Assembly (NCBI GenBank): GCA_002840125.1
Contig: PGZF01000002.1
Coordinates: 1-64,000 of the forward strand
Length of the DNA: 64,000 bases
Reading direction: 5' to 3'
Source of the DNA: Gammaproteobacteria bacterium HGW-Gammaproteobacteria-15
Lineage (GTDB): Bacteria; Pseudomonadota; Gammaproteobacteria; Enterobacterales; Alteromonadaceae
This document shows, one piece after another, positions 28,494 through 36,786 of this stretch. Both the position numbers and the translations under genes were made by a program. Below the pieces are notes generated by a model. That model saw nothing but the letters and a program-made list of their open reading frames with translations, was not told the origin of the DNA and did not search any database. The first letter of the stretch is position 1; each line of letters begins with the position of its first letter.

Positions 28494-28545
28494 TAGTGTT
28501 GAGGTTTGAGTGGTTAGTGTTGAGGTTTGAGTTGTGGTTTGTAAA
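28494..28545 (+). repeat. GT-rich low-complexity array left of the S23 gene
   Basis: Units like TAGTGTTGAGGTTTGAG occur about twice and then decay. They are roughly the reverse complement of the AC-rich array on the other side of the gene (28971-29027). Together they flank a single small gene as an imperfect inverted pair. Confidence 0.8.
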
Positions 28546-28598
28546 AGTTTTGTTTTTGGCTATAGATATTACATGGTTTGGATTTATGAGGGCCGGGA

Positions 28599-28982
28599 AT
28601 GCCTGTTGAATCGAATAATGTATTGGCCAAGGCTTTTGAGTTTGCGGTTCGGGTTGTTAGGCTTTATCAGTATTTGGTAAAAGAGCATAAAGAATTTGTG
28701 CTGTCTAAGCAGTTAGTGCGCTGTGGTACCTCTATCGGGGCAAATATTAACGAGGCGCAGGCGGGGCAATCTAAAGCTGATTTTATTGCTAAAATGAGTA
28801 TTGCCAGTAAAGAGTCAAGGGAAGCGAAATATTGGTTAGAGCTGCTGTGTATAACTGGTTATCTTGATAGTGAGCAGCCTCATGTAGCAAGCATGCTAAA
28901 CCAAAGCGAAGAGCTAATTAAAATACTAACCAAAATAGTAAAAACCTCCCAAACTAACTCAAAAATCACAACTAAAAACTAA
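28599..28982 (+). CDS. Four-helix-bundle protein, S23/IVS family
   Basis: This 127-residue protein shows the family features LAKAFEFAVRVVRLYQYL, the LVRCGTSIGANINEAQAG core (about 47-64) and SKESREAKYWLELL (about 76-89). Members are encoded in 23S rRNA intervening sequences and in scattered genomic copies, often within polysaccharide loci, and are related to the Avd protein of diversity-generating retroelements. No biochemical function is firmly known. The C-terminal residues (TSQTNSKITTKN) are encoded by the beginning of the AC-rich repeat array, so the repeat supplies the stop codon. Confidence 0.9.
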   Translation: MPVESNNVLAKAFEFAVRVVRLYQYLVKEHKEFVLSKQLVRCGTSIGANINEAQAGQSKADFIAKMSIASKESREAKYWLELLCITGYLDSEQPHVASMLNQSEELIKILTKIVKTSQTNSKITTKN

Positions 28983-29027
28983 AAACTAAAAACTAAAAAC
29001 TAAGCACTCAACACTCAACACTCAACA
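28971..29027 (+). repeat. AC-rich low-complexity array right of the S23 gene
   Basis: The array consists of about four ACTAAAA units, then CACTCAA/ACACTCAAC units, ending 11 bases before the next start codon. It is complementary in style to the GT-rich array at 28494-28545. Its first bases encode the end of the S23 protein. Confidence 0.85.
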
Positions 29028-29037
29028 AGGAGACAGG

Positions 29038-30450
29038 ATGTCGACATTGTATACCTCCCCCCAATTTATCCACCATGGTGCTGTGGATGGCGTTACGGGT
29101 TCTTGCCATGAATACCGTATAGGTGATGATTACGGCCTGTTAATTGATTGCGGGCTGTTTCAGGGCGCTGAAGTATCAAGCAGCGGCTCTGCCAGTAAAC
29201 CCCATATTACATTTGCACTGGCGCATATCCGAGCCCTGATCGTAACCCATGTGCATATTGATCATGTCGGACGTATTCCTTATTTGCTGGCAGCCGGTTT
29301 TACCGGGCCAATTTTTTGTACTACTGCGTCGGCCACCTTATTACCGCTGGTGCTGGAAGATGCACTTAAAGTAGGCGTTACCCGTGATGAGGCGTTAATT
29401 AACGCTTTTTTAGCCAGAGTACGCCGCCAGTTAGTGCCTTGTGAATTTAAGCGCTGGGTGGCTTTGCCTGCGTTAGAGGGCGCTGCAATTAAAATAAGGT
29501 TTCAGCCTGCTGGCCATATACTGGGCTCTGCCTATATTGAGTTGAGCCATAATACGCCAACAAAAAAGGCGTATAAAACGGTGTTTTCCGGTGATTTAGG
29601 CGCGCCTTATGCGCCATTGTTGCCGGCGCCAAAGCCACCTTATGCGGCTGATGAAGTAGTAATAGAAAGCACCTATGGTGATAGCTTACATGACAACAGG
29701 CGCCAGCGGATAAAACGTTTAGAACAGGTGCTGCTGCATTCATTACAGGATAACGGCACTGTGTTGTTTCCGGCTTTTAGTATTGGCCGCACGCAAGAGT
29801 TATTATATGAGCTTGAAGCCATTATTCACCGTTTGCGTGGGCAGAAAATTCATCAGAATTTACACTGGGATGAATTGCAGATTATTGTTGATTCACCGCT
29901 GGCGGCAAAGTTTACTCAGGCATACAACGATTTAAAAAGCTGCTGGGACAGCGAGGCCAAACACCGGCTGCGCCAGGGGCGTCATCCGCTTAGTTTTGGC
30001 CAGCTACACACTGTTGACAGCCACAACCAGCACCTTGAGCTGGTGCAATTTTTAGCCCGCACTAAGCAGCCTGCTATTGTGATTGCTGCCAGTGGTATGT
30101 GCGAAGGTGGCCGGGTAGTGAATTATTTAACCGCCTTACTGGCCGATAAAGCGCATCAGGTGGTATTTGTTGGTTATCAGGCACGGGGCACTCTGGGGGC
30201 CGCAATACAGCGTTTTGGCCCGCAGGGTGGCTATGTTGAAATTGACGGCCAGCGCATTAATATCGGTGCAGAAATTATTACGTTAAGCGGCTATTCAGCC
30301 CATGCCGACCAAGCTGGTTTAACTAATTTTGTCAATCGTATGGTACGTAAGCCACAACGGGTGCGCATAGTGCATGGTGATAACAATGCCAAGCAGGCGT
30401 TGAAACAGGCGCTGGCAGCTTATGTCGAAGAAGTGGTTATTAGTATTTAG
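29038..30450 (+). CDS. Beta-CASP metallo-beta-lactamase-fold RNase-like hydrolase
   Basis: The 470-residue protein has the zinc motif HVHIDH at 71-76, a later GDLG metal segment, and the beta-CASP insertion with FPAFSIGRTQELLYEL. It ends with the RNA-specificity motif GYSAHADQAG. This is the layout of the CPSF73/RNase J-like MBL group found in many gammaproteobacteria. It is likely a cytoplasmic RNA-processing enzyme. AAGGAGACAGG is a strong ribosome site. It has no obvious link to sugar metabolism, yet it stands within the locus, isolated by low-complexity repeats on both sides. Confidence 0.88.
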   Translation: MSTLYTSPQFIHHGAVDGVTGSCHEYRIGDDYGLLIDCGLFQGAEVSSSGSASKPHITFALAHIRALIVTHVHIDHVGRIPYLLAAGFTGPIFCTTASATLLPLVLEDALKVGVTRDEALINAFLARVRRQLVPCEFKRWVALPALEGAAIKIRFQPAGHILGSAYIELSHNTPTKKAYKTVFSGDLGAPYAPLLPAPKPPYAADEVVIESTYGDSLHDNRRQRIKRLEQVLLHSLQDNGTVLFPAFSIGRTQELLYELEAIIHRLRGQKIHQNLHWDELQIIVDSPLAAKFTQAYNDLKSCWDSEAKHRLRQGRHPLSFGQLHTVDSHNQHLELVQFLARTKQPAIVIAASGMCEGGRVVNYLTALLADKAHQVVFVGYQARGTLGAAIQRFGPQGGYVEIDGQRINIGAEIITLSGYSAHADQAGLTNFVNRMVRKPQRVRIVHGDNNAKQALKQALAAYVEEVVISI

Positions 30451-30526
30451 TTGTGAGTGTTTAGTGTTGAATTTTGAGTTAAACTCCGCACTTAAAATTT
30501 ACACCTCACAACTCATAATTCAAAAA
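30451..30526 (+). repeat. Low-complexity imperfect palindrome between MBL gene and ugd
   Basis: A GT-rich left half (GTGAGTGTTTAGTGTTGAATTT) is followed by an AC-rich right half (ATTTACACCTCACAACTC) that pairs with it imperfectly. It is the same type as the 28494/28971 and 31710 arrays. It might act as a weak bidirectional terminator, but there is no U-tract. Confidence 0.75.
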
Positions 30527-30533
30527 GGTTGTT

Positions 30534-31709
30534 ATGTCAGGTCTAAAAATTGCTATCGCCGGTACCGGTTATGTCGGGCTATCTAACGCCATGCTGCTGG
30601 CGCAGCATAATAATGTTGTGGCGCTGGATATAGTGCCGGAAAAAGTAGCGCTGTTAAACGCTAAACAATCGCCAATAGACGACAAAGAAATAAGCGATTT
30701 TTTACTGAATAAAGCGCTGAACTTTACCGCCACGCTGGACAAACAACAGGCTTATACGAATGCTGATTTCGTTATTATTTCTACTCCAACAGATTACGAT
30801 CCGCAAACCAATTACTTTAATACCAAAAGTGTTGAAGCGGTGATTAGTGATGTAATGGCAATAAACCCGAATGCAGTAATGGTAATTAAATCTACCGTGC
30901 CGGTTGGTTACACTAAAATTGCGCGGGAAAAGTTTGTTACCACCAACCTGATTTTCTCGCCGGAGTTTTTACGCGAAGGCCGGGCGTTATACGATAACCT
31001 TTACCCGTCGCGTATTATTGTTGGTGAACAAAGCGAGCGGGCCGCGCAGTTTGCAGCTTTATTACAACAAGGTGCTATTAAGCAGGATGTGCCGGTATTA
31101 TTTACCGATAGCACTGAAGCTGAAGCGATAAAACTGTTTTCTAATACTTACCTGGCGATGCGGGTAGCGTATTTTAATGAGCTGGATAGCTATGCCGAAA
31201 GCCATGGCTTGAATAGCCGACAGATTATTGAAGGTGTAGGCTTAGACCCGCGTATTGGCAAGCACTATAACAACCCCAGCTTTGGTTATGGCGGCTATTG
31301 CTTGCCTAAAGACACTAAACAGCTACTGGCTAATTACCAGCATGTACCTAATAACATTATGCAGGCAGTTGTAGATGCCAACCGCACCCGTAAAGACTTT
31401 ATTGCCGAATCGATTCTAAAGCGTAACCCGAAAATAGTCGGGGTATACCGGCTGGCAATGAAAGCCGGCTCGGATAACTTCCGCGCATCTGCTATTCAGG
31501 GCATTATGAAACGGATTAAAGCCAAAGGCATTGAGGTGGTGGTGTATGAGCCAGAGTTAAAGCAGGACGAGTTTTTCCGCTCGCGCGTAATTAAAGATCT
31601 GGCAGAGTTTAAGCAAATCTCAGATGTGATAGTGACAAACCGGCGCAACGAAGCTTTAGCTGATGTAGAAGATAAAGTTTATACCCGTGATTTGTTCGGT
31701 AGCGATTAA
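30534..31709 (+). CDS. ugd: UDP-glucose 6-dehydrogenase
   Basis: The 391-residue enzyme oxidises UDP-glucose to UDP-glucuronate with two NAD. It begins [17 protein letters not shown] and contains [17 protein letters not shown] and the catalytic Cys in [14 protein letters not shown] (about 255-268). It belongs to the E. coli Ugd type (388 residues), distinct from the WbpA copies. galU follows directly, giving a UDP-glucose to UDP-glucuronate route. Low-complexity repeats flank it on both sides. Confidence 0.95.
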   Translation: MSGLKIAIAGTGYVGLSNAMLLAQHNNVVALDIVPEKVALLNAKQSPIDDKEISDFLLNKALNFTATLDKQQAYTNADFVIISTPTDYDPQTNYFNTKSVEAVISDVMAINPNAVMVIKSTVPVGYTKIAREKFVTTNLIFSPEFLREGRALYDNLYPSRIIVGEQSERAAQFAALLQQGAIKQDVPVLFTDSTEAEAIKLFSNTYLAMRVAYFNELDSYAESHGLNSRQIIEGVGLDPRIGKHYNNPSFGYGGYCLPKDTKQLLANYQHVPNNIMQAVVDANRTRKDFIAESILKRNPKIVGVYRLAMKAGSDNFRASAIQGIMKRIKAKGIEVVVYEPELKQDEFFRSRVIKDLAEFKQISDVIVTNRRNEALADVEDKVYTRDLFGSD

Positions 31710-31808
31710 GTTAGTGTTGAATGATTAGTGGTTAGTTGTGAGTGTTTAGTGTTGAGTTAACAACTTAAAACTCACCACTCATAACTCATAACTCATAACT
31801 CAACACTG
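31710..31808 (+). repeat. Low-complexity imperfect palindrome between ugd and galU
   Basis: The left half has GTGTTGA and GTGAGTGTTTAGTGTTGAG. The right half has ACTCACCACTCATAACTC with two further ATAACTC units and ends in CAACACTGAG. The halves are complementary in part, so a long imperfect hairpin centred near 31765 is possible. It belongs to the same family as the arrays upstream. Confidence 0.8.
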
Positions 31809-31823
31809 AGTATTGGAGTTTAG

Positions 31824-32723
31824 ATGAAAGTATTAAAAGCAGTTATTCCGGTTGCCGGGCTGGGTACCAGGATGTTGCCGGCAACAAAAGCAATACCGAA
31901 AGAAATGCTGCCGGTAGTAGATAAACCACTAATACAATATGTAGTAAGTGAATGTATTGCTGCAGGCATTAAGCAGATCGTGCTGGTAACGCATTCATCG
32001 AAAAACAGCATAGAAAACCATTTCGATAAAAGCTTTGAGCTGGAATCTATGCTGGAAAAACGGGTTAAGCGGCAGTTGTTAGATGAAGTGCAGGCGATTT
32101 GCCCGAAAGATGTCACTATTATGCATGTGCGCCAGGGCGAGGCTAAGGGCCTGGGCCATGCGGTACTATGTGCTTTGCCTTTAGTAGGCAACGCGCCTTT
32201 TGCTGTGGTGTTGCCTGATGTATTGATAGATAGTTATGACAGTGATTTACGCCGTGATAATCTGGCAAAAATGATACAGTTGTTTGAACAAAGCGGTGTT
32301 AGCCAGGTAATGGTTGAGCCGGTGCCGCATAATATGGTAAGCAGCTATGGCGTTGCCGATGTTGATGGCCAGCAGATGACGGCCGGTGAGTCAGTTAAAA
32401 TGACGGCAATAGTAGAAAAGCCAGCAGTTGAGCAGGCGCCATCCAGCTTAGCTGTAGTAGGGCGTTATGTTTTTAGCCCGAATATCTGGCAACAGTTAAG
32501 GCGTACCCCTGTTGGGGCTGGTGATGAAATCCAATTGACAGATGCGATCGCTTTGTTGATGGAAGCAGAGGCGGTTAATGCCTACCATATTACCGGCCGT
32601 AGCCACGATTGTGGCAATAAGCTGGGCTATATGCAGGCCTTTGTTGAGCACGGCTTGCGCGATAAACACTTAGGGCCAGATTTTAAGCAGTGGTTAACCA
32701 TGCTGCTGCATACGGTAGGTTAG
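31824..32723 (+). CDS. galU: UTP-glucose-1-phosphate uridylyltransferase
   Basis: The 299-residue enzyme makes UDP-glucose from UTP and glucose-1-phosphate. It carries the nucleotide-binding signature [22 protein letters not shown] (about 9-30), [11 protein letters not shown] and the [12 protein letters not shown] segment near the C-terminus. TTGGAG precedes the ATG. It supplies the substrate for the neighbouring ugd. Length is normal. Confidence 0.95.
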   Translation: MKVLKAVIPVAGLGTRMLPATKAIPKEMLPVVDKPLIQYVVSECIAAGIKQIVLVTHSSKNSIENHFDKSFELESMLEKRVKRQLLDEVQAICPKDVTIMHVRQGEAKGLGHAVLCALPLVGNAPFAVVLPDVLIDSYDSDLRRDNLAKMIQLFEQSGVSQVMVEPVPHNMVSSYGVADVDGQQMTAGESVKMTAIVEKPAVEQAPSSLAVVGRYVFSPNIWQQLRRTPVGAGDEIQLTDAIALLMEAEAVNAYHITGRSHDCGNKLGYMQAFVEHGLRDKHLGPDFKQWLTMLLHTVG

Positions 32724-32816
32724 GCATAATGAAATTAACAGTGGCCGCGGGTGCTATACTTGCGCAGTTAAAATTGATTGTTGGCCACACAGGCTAACCT
32801 TATTCTGGAGTAGTTA

Positions 32817-34802
32817 ATGCTGGCTTGGTTGCTGGGGTTGCCCCGTGCGATAAAACGCTTAATTTCAGTGATAGCTGATATGTTTTTTTTAATCAGCTCT
32901 TTGTTTGCTGCTTATTTTTTAACGCAACATCAAGAGCGTACTGACATCCCGGAAATTGCCCTGGCTTTTGCTGTAACGCTGCCTGTTACGTTGTTTATTT
33001 TTACCAAGCTTGGTTTGTACCGTGCTGTTATACGCTATATTGGCCAGCATGCGCTGGGGGCGGTGCTGGCCGGTATAGTGAGCAGTGCTTTTGTACTGGC
33101 ATTACTGTTTGGCCTGTTTAAGGTACATGATAAAGGTAACCTGATTTTTGTTTACGCTATTCTGGCCTTAATTAGCTCAGGTGGTTTACGTTTATTAGCC
33201 AGAATGTTTTTGGTGCAGCGTAATAATGGCCATAAAGAGCGGGTGTTGATATATGGTGCCGGTTCATCTGGCCGCCAGTTAGCACAAGCACTTATTAATG
33301 GCGAACAGTATCACCCGGTAGTGTTTGTTGATGACGACACCACCTTGCACCGTTCTACTATTCTGGGTGTGCCTGTTGGTGCGCCAGCACAGATTACCAG
33401 CCTGATAAAGTCGCATAATATTAGCCGTATTTTACTGGCGTTACCCTCTGTTAGCCGCTCGCGCCGGCGCGAAGTGCTGGATGCTTTAGAGGAGTTGCCA
33501 ATACCGGTGCAGTCTATCCCCGGCATGAGTGATTTGGTTGATGGCTCTATGCGCATTGACGAGTTGCAGGATGTAAAAATTGAAGATTTGCTGGGCCGTG
33601 ATCCGGTAGCACCGAAAACTAAATTGATGCGAGCCAATATTCACGGCAAGGTAGTTATGGTAACCGGGGCTGGTGGCTCTATAGGCTCGGAGCTATGCCG
33701 GCAAATTATTACCAGTGAACCGAAAACGCTGGTGTTATTTGAATTATCAGAATTTAGCTTGTACAGCATAGAGCAAGAGCTAAGCGCGCTGATTAAACAG
33801 CAGCAGCTGGATATTCAGCTGGTGCCAATAATGGGCACTGCGCAGCGGCGTAACCGGCTGGAAACGGTAATGAAAGCCTTTAAAGTACAAACGGTTTACC
33901 ATGCTGCCGCTTATAAGCATGTGCCCCTGGTGGAATATAACGTGGTGGAAGGGGTGCGCAATAATGTATTTGGCACCTGGTATGCAGCTGAGGCGGCTAT
34001 TGCCTCTGGTGTAGAAACCTTTGTGCTTATTTCTACCGATAAAGCGGTGCGGCCTACTAATGTGATGGGCGCATCAAAGCGCTTGGCGGAGCTGGTATTA
34101 CAGGCTTTGTCAGAGCGGCAAAGCGCTACCAGGTTTTGCATGGTGCGCTTTGGTAATGTGCTTGGTTCCAGCGGTTCTGTGGTGCCGCTGTTTCGCGAGC
34201 AAATACGCCGCGGCGGCCCGGTTACGGTAACGCATAAAGATATTATCCGTTATTTTATGACCATACCTGAGGCGGCGCAGCTGGTGATACAGGCCGGTGC
34301 TATGGGGCAGGGCGGCGATGTATTTGTGTTGGATATGGGCGAGCCGGTAAAAATTGCCGATTTAGCCAAACGGATGATTCACCTGATGGGGCTGGAAGTT
34401 AAAGACGAAGTACACCCCAATGGTGATATTGAAATTCAGTATTCTGGCCTGCGACCGGGCGAAAAGCTTTATGAAGAGTTACTAATTGGCGAAAGCGTGC
34501 GTGAAACCGCGCACCCGCGTATTATGGCCGCCGATGAAGTGTGCCTTAGCTGGAGCCAGATGGAAAGTATGTTATTACAACTGGATACCCTGTGTGACAG
34601 CTTTGCAGTAGAGCAAATTATAGAGCTTATGCGGGTAGCCCCGGCAGGTTTTAATTATAGCTGTGCCAGTAGTGACCTGGTGGTTAAAGCCGGTTGTGAT
34701 ATTGAGTTTGGCGTGCCGGTTGCGGTGGCGTTGAATGTGGTAGTAAATACTGCTTCAGGCGTTGGGGCTGTAACTGCAACACCGGCAAAGAAGTATTGTT
34801 AG
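32817..34802 (+). CDS. pglF: UDP-GlcNAc 4,6-dehydratase, membrane-bound (PglF/WbpM family)
   Basis: This 661-residue protein has four N-terminal membrane helices (about 15-130), a first Rossmann-like domain (GAGSSGRQLAQAL) and the catalytic SDR domain (VTGAGGSIGSELCRQI, about 281). STDKAV and the MGASK variant of the YxxxK motif, with Met for Tyr, mark the WbpM/PglF group. It makes UDP-4-keto-6-deoxy-GlcNAc for PglE and PglD. CTGGAGTAG precedes the ATG. An extended -10 box, TGCTATACT, is visible at 32752-32760 in the 93-base gap upstream. The last 60 residues form an unusual Val/Ala-rich tail ending in KKYC. Confidence 0.93.
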   Translation: MLAWLLGLPRAIKRLISVIADMFFLISSLFAAYFLTQHQERTDIPEIALAFAVTLPVTLFIFTKLGLYRAVIRYIGQHALGAVLAGIVSSAFVLALLFGLFKVHDKGNLIFVYAILALISSGGLRLLARMFLVQRNNGHKERVLIYGAGSSGRQLAQALINGEQYHPVVFVDDDTTLHRSTILGVPVGAPAQITSLIKSHNISRILLALPSVSRSRRREVLDALEELPIPVQSIPGMSDLVDGSMRIDELQDVKIEDLLGRDPVAPKTKLMRANIHGKVVMVTGAGGSIGSELCRQIITSEPKTLVLFELSEFSLYSIEQELSALIKQQQLDIQLVPIMGTAQRRNRLETVMKAFKVQTVYHAAAYKHVPLVEYNVVEGVRNNVFGTWYAAEAAIASGVETFVLISTDKAVRPTNVMGASKRLAELVLQALSERQSATRFCMVRFGNVLGSSGSVVPLFREQIRRGGPVTVTHKDIIRYFMTIPEAAQLVIQAGAMGQGGDVFVLDMGEPVKIADLAKRMIHLMGLEVKDEVHPNGDIEIQYSGLRPGEKLYEELLIGESVRETAHPRIMAADEVCLSWSQMESMLLQLDTLCDSFAVEQIIELMRVAPAGFNYSCASSDLVVKAGCDIEFGVPVAVALNVVVNTASGVGAVTATPAKKYC

Positions 34803-34855
34803 CCAATACTGTTAACAGTAAGCTGCAAAAAAAGCAGTTAATATGCAGTTAGGGG

Positions 34856-34884
34856 TTGAGTAATACTTGTGTTTACGTTACTCT
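34856..34884 (+). promoter_or_regulatory. Likely sigma70 promoter of the yjbE operon
   Basis: TTGAGT (34856-34861) and TACTCT (34879-34884) are separated by 17 bases. They lie 44 bases before the yjbE-like ATG, leaving room for an untranslated leader. The pglF gene ends 54 bases upstream, so an independent start of transcription is plausible. Confidence 0.55.
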
Positions 34885-34927
34885 TCGCCTAACTGGAAAT
34901 CCAAATTTGTTTATTGAGGGAATTGCT

Positions 34928-35248
34928 ATGAAAAAATTAATTATTGCTGCTGCGGTAATGGCGTTAAGCGTTGGTGTTAATGCTCAGGAAGTTGCTGGTG
35001 GTGCAAATTCAAAAGAAGGTACTATTGGTGGTGTTGCTACTACCACTATTGCTGCTGGCGTAGTAGGTATTGCTGTTGCGGCAGCGGTTATTTCTAATAA
35101 CCGTGGTACTTCTGTTACTCAACCACCAGTGTTATGTGATGATGGCACTGAACCGGTAAATGGTGTTTGTACCGGTACTACTGTTACTGTAACAAACTCT
35201 GGCACAGGCACTGTTACTGTTACAGTACCGGTAACTTATACTCTATAA
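34928..35248 (+). CDS. yjbE: Small secreted protein, YjbE/GfcA-like
   Basis: The ATG at 34928 has GAGGG upstream and gives a clean signal peptide (KKLIIAAAVMALSVGVNAQE, cleavage near residue 20). The rest is a short Gly/Ala-rich hydrophobic stretch (about 38-58), two Cys residues and a Thr/Val-rich tail. The 106-residue product is poorly conserved in sequence. Composition and position directly before yjbF-yjbG-yjbH match YjbE/GfcA of the E. coli exopolysaccharide and group 4 capsule operons. Function is unknown. It is followed at once by a terminator. Confidence 0.7.
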   Translation: MKKLIIAAAVMALSVGVNAQEVAGGANSKEGTIGGVATTTIAAGVVGIAVAAAVISNNRGTSVTQPPVLCDDGTEPVNGVCTGTTVTVTNSGTGTVTVTVPVTYTL

Positions 35249-35261
35249 GTTTACTGCTTAG

Positions 35262-35288
35262 AAAAAGCCGCCTGCAGGCGGCTTTTTT
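35262..35288 (+). terminator. Rho-independent terminator after yjbE
   Basis: The stem AAAAAGCCGCC with GGCGGCTTTTTT and loop TGCA is followed by T residues. It lies 14 bases after the yjbE stop. It would produce an abundant short yjbE transcript with limited read-through to yjbFGH. Confidence 0.9.
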
Positions 35289-35332
35289 ATTGCTGTAGGT
35301 TTATTTGATATTTTATTCAGCAGGCATACACC

Positions 35333-36046
35333 TTGATAGCATTAATTAAAACGGTTTTAAGTGGCCTGGCGCTGCTAACCCTTACCGCTTGTGCCGGTAC
35401 TTATCATTCTTATATTGATACCCTTAAGCTAGCTTTTGCTAAGACGCCCGATGCTGAGCTTAGCCTGGCTGAAGTGCAGCAAGCGCAATACGATTTACTT
35501 TATGTAAAGCACGGTGAGCGGGCGCAAGCCGTAATGGTATTAATGCACCTGGAAGCCGGGCAGCACAAATGGGTATCGGCAGATAATGCCATGCTGATAA
35601 TGGAGCAGGGAAGGCTGGTGCGTACTTTGGGTTTGGAAAATGACTTACTGCACCTTACCAATACTGTTAACGACCCAGTGCGCCAATTTAATACTATTCA
35701 GCAGGATAATAGCTGGCTACGTCTGGCAGATTGGCATAACGGCGAGTACGGTTATGCATTGCGCTCGCGCTTTGAAGTATTGCCCGCGCAACCGCTGACG
35801 GTTTTTCAGCAAAAGCTGAATACCACGTTGGTAGTTGAATATGTAAAGTATGAAGATAGCGCTAATTACCTGCGCTTTGATGGCAGCTGGCAAAACTACT
35901 TTTGGTTTGACAGTAAAACCGGCACTTTAATTAAAAGTGAACAGACGTTGTCACCCTTTTTACAACCGATAACCATGACTTATGCCAGCCGGATAGCCCG
36001 CTTATTGTCACCTGCGGCAGCACAACAGATCGGCGGTGCACAATGA
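35333..36046 (+). CDS. yjbF: YjbF/GfcB-family outer-membrane lipoprotein
   Basis: The 237-residue protein starts at TTG and has a lipoprotein signal ending in the lipobox LTAC (Cys20). The remainder looks like a soluble beta-rich periplasmic domain, with WLRLADWHNGEYGYALRSRFE and FDGSWQNYFWFDSKTG typical of YjbF/GfcB. In E. coli these proteins belong to the yjbEFGH exopolysaccharide operon or the gfc group 4 capsule operon. Its stop overlaps the yjbG ATG by 4 bases. The start is uncertain since no ATG is available. Confidence 0.85.
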   Translation: MIALIKTVLSGLALLTLTACAGTYHSYIDTLKLAFAKTPDAELSLAEVQQAQYDLLYVKHGERAQAVMVLMHLEAGQHKWVSADNAMLIMEQGRLVRTLGLENDLLHLTNTVNDPVRQFNTIQQDNSWLRLADWHNGEYGYALRSRFEVLPAQPLTVFQQKLNTTLVVEYVKYEDSANYLRFDGSWQNYFWFDSKTGTLIKSEQTLSPFLQPITMTYASRIARLLSPAAAQQIGGAQ

Positions 36047-36786
36047 AGAAAATAAATATGCTTAAACAGCTCATTTTTAGTGTATTGCTTGTGGCGCCGG
36101 CAGTTTATGGCGCAGTAACGGTAGATATAAATGGTAGCCGCTACCAGTTTGATACCAACCCAAGGCTAAATGAGGTGCTGGCACCGGTTGCGTTGCAAAG
36201 TAACTGGTACTGGCCGGCAGCTGCGCTTTATCAACTTGATAGTGATGAACCGGAACAGTTACGCCAACAGGTGCTGCAGCAAATAGCTCAGCTAAAACAG
36301 CATAAATCCACTGGCAGTGATTTAGTTAGCACACTGCAAGCACTGGAGCGCCAGTTGGCGACCTGGCGTTTGGCAAAGCGTATAGTAGTGCCAATTGATT
36401 ATGATTTTGCCAGAGTACGGCCGGAGTTTAACCCGCGTTTTGATAATGGCACTTATTTATTACAGCTAAAACAGCGGCCTGCCAATGTGTATTTATTTGG
36501 TGCGCTAAGCTCGGAGATGACGGTAACGCATCGTGGTGCTGCAGCGGCGGCTGACTATATTATTTCGGCGCAGCCAACAGCATTGGCTGATGTTGCCGAG
36601 CTGATATTGCTACAGCCAGACGGTAAAGTGCAAGCTGCTGGTGCAGCCTACTGGAACCGGGCTCATATTGAAGCGATGCCAGGGGCACAGATTTTTATTC
36701 CGCTGCAAAGCCCGCTGTTTAGTTCACAATTAGATATATTAAATAAGCGTTTACTTGAGCTTGCCAGCCACAGGGTGTTGCCATGA
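36043..36786 (+). CDS. yjbG: YjbG/GfcC-family periplasmic polysaccharide secretion protein
   Basis: The 247-residue protein has a signal peptide (about 1-23, ending VYGA). A GfcC-like fold follows, with VDINGSRYQFDTNPRLNEVL at the start and VYLFGALSSEMTVTHRGA in the middle. The C-terminal segment AHIEAMPGAQIFIPLQSP is the conserved GfcC motif. It probably acts in the periplasm beside YjbF and YjbH during polymer export. It overlaps both neighbours by 4 bases, so the three genes are co-translated. Confidence 0.85.
   Translation: MKKINMLKQLIFSVLLVAPAVYGAVTVDINGSRYQFDTNPRLNEVLAPVALQSNWYWPAAALYQLDSDEPEQLRQQVLQQIAQLKQHKSTGSDLVSTLQALERQLATWRLAKRIVVPIDYDFARVRPEFNPRFDNGTYLLQLKQRPANVYLFGALSSEMTVTHRGAAAAADYIISAQPTALADVAELILLQPDGKVQAAGAAYWNRAHIEAMPGAQIFIPLQSPLFSSQLDILNKRLLELASHRVLP

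Noticed and set aside
28344-28496. 50-codon open frame after the HEPN remnant
   Set aside because: No ribosome site, no recognisable motif and overlap with the pseudogene tail; too weak to call a gene.
27673-31808. Low-complexity arrays as CRISPR
   Set aside because: Units are 7-17 bases with no unique spacers of regular length and no cas genes nearby.
34856-34927. 24-residue longer start for the yjbE-like gene
   Set aside because: It would bury the signal peptide and the likely promoter; ATG 34928 has a ribosome site and an ideal signal sequence.
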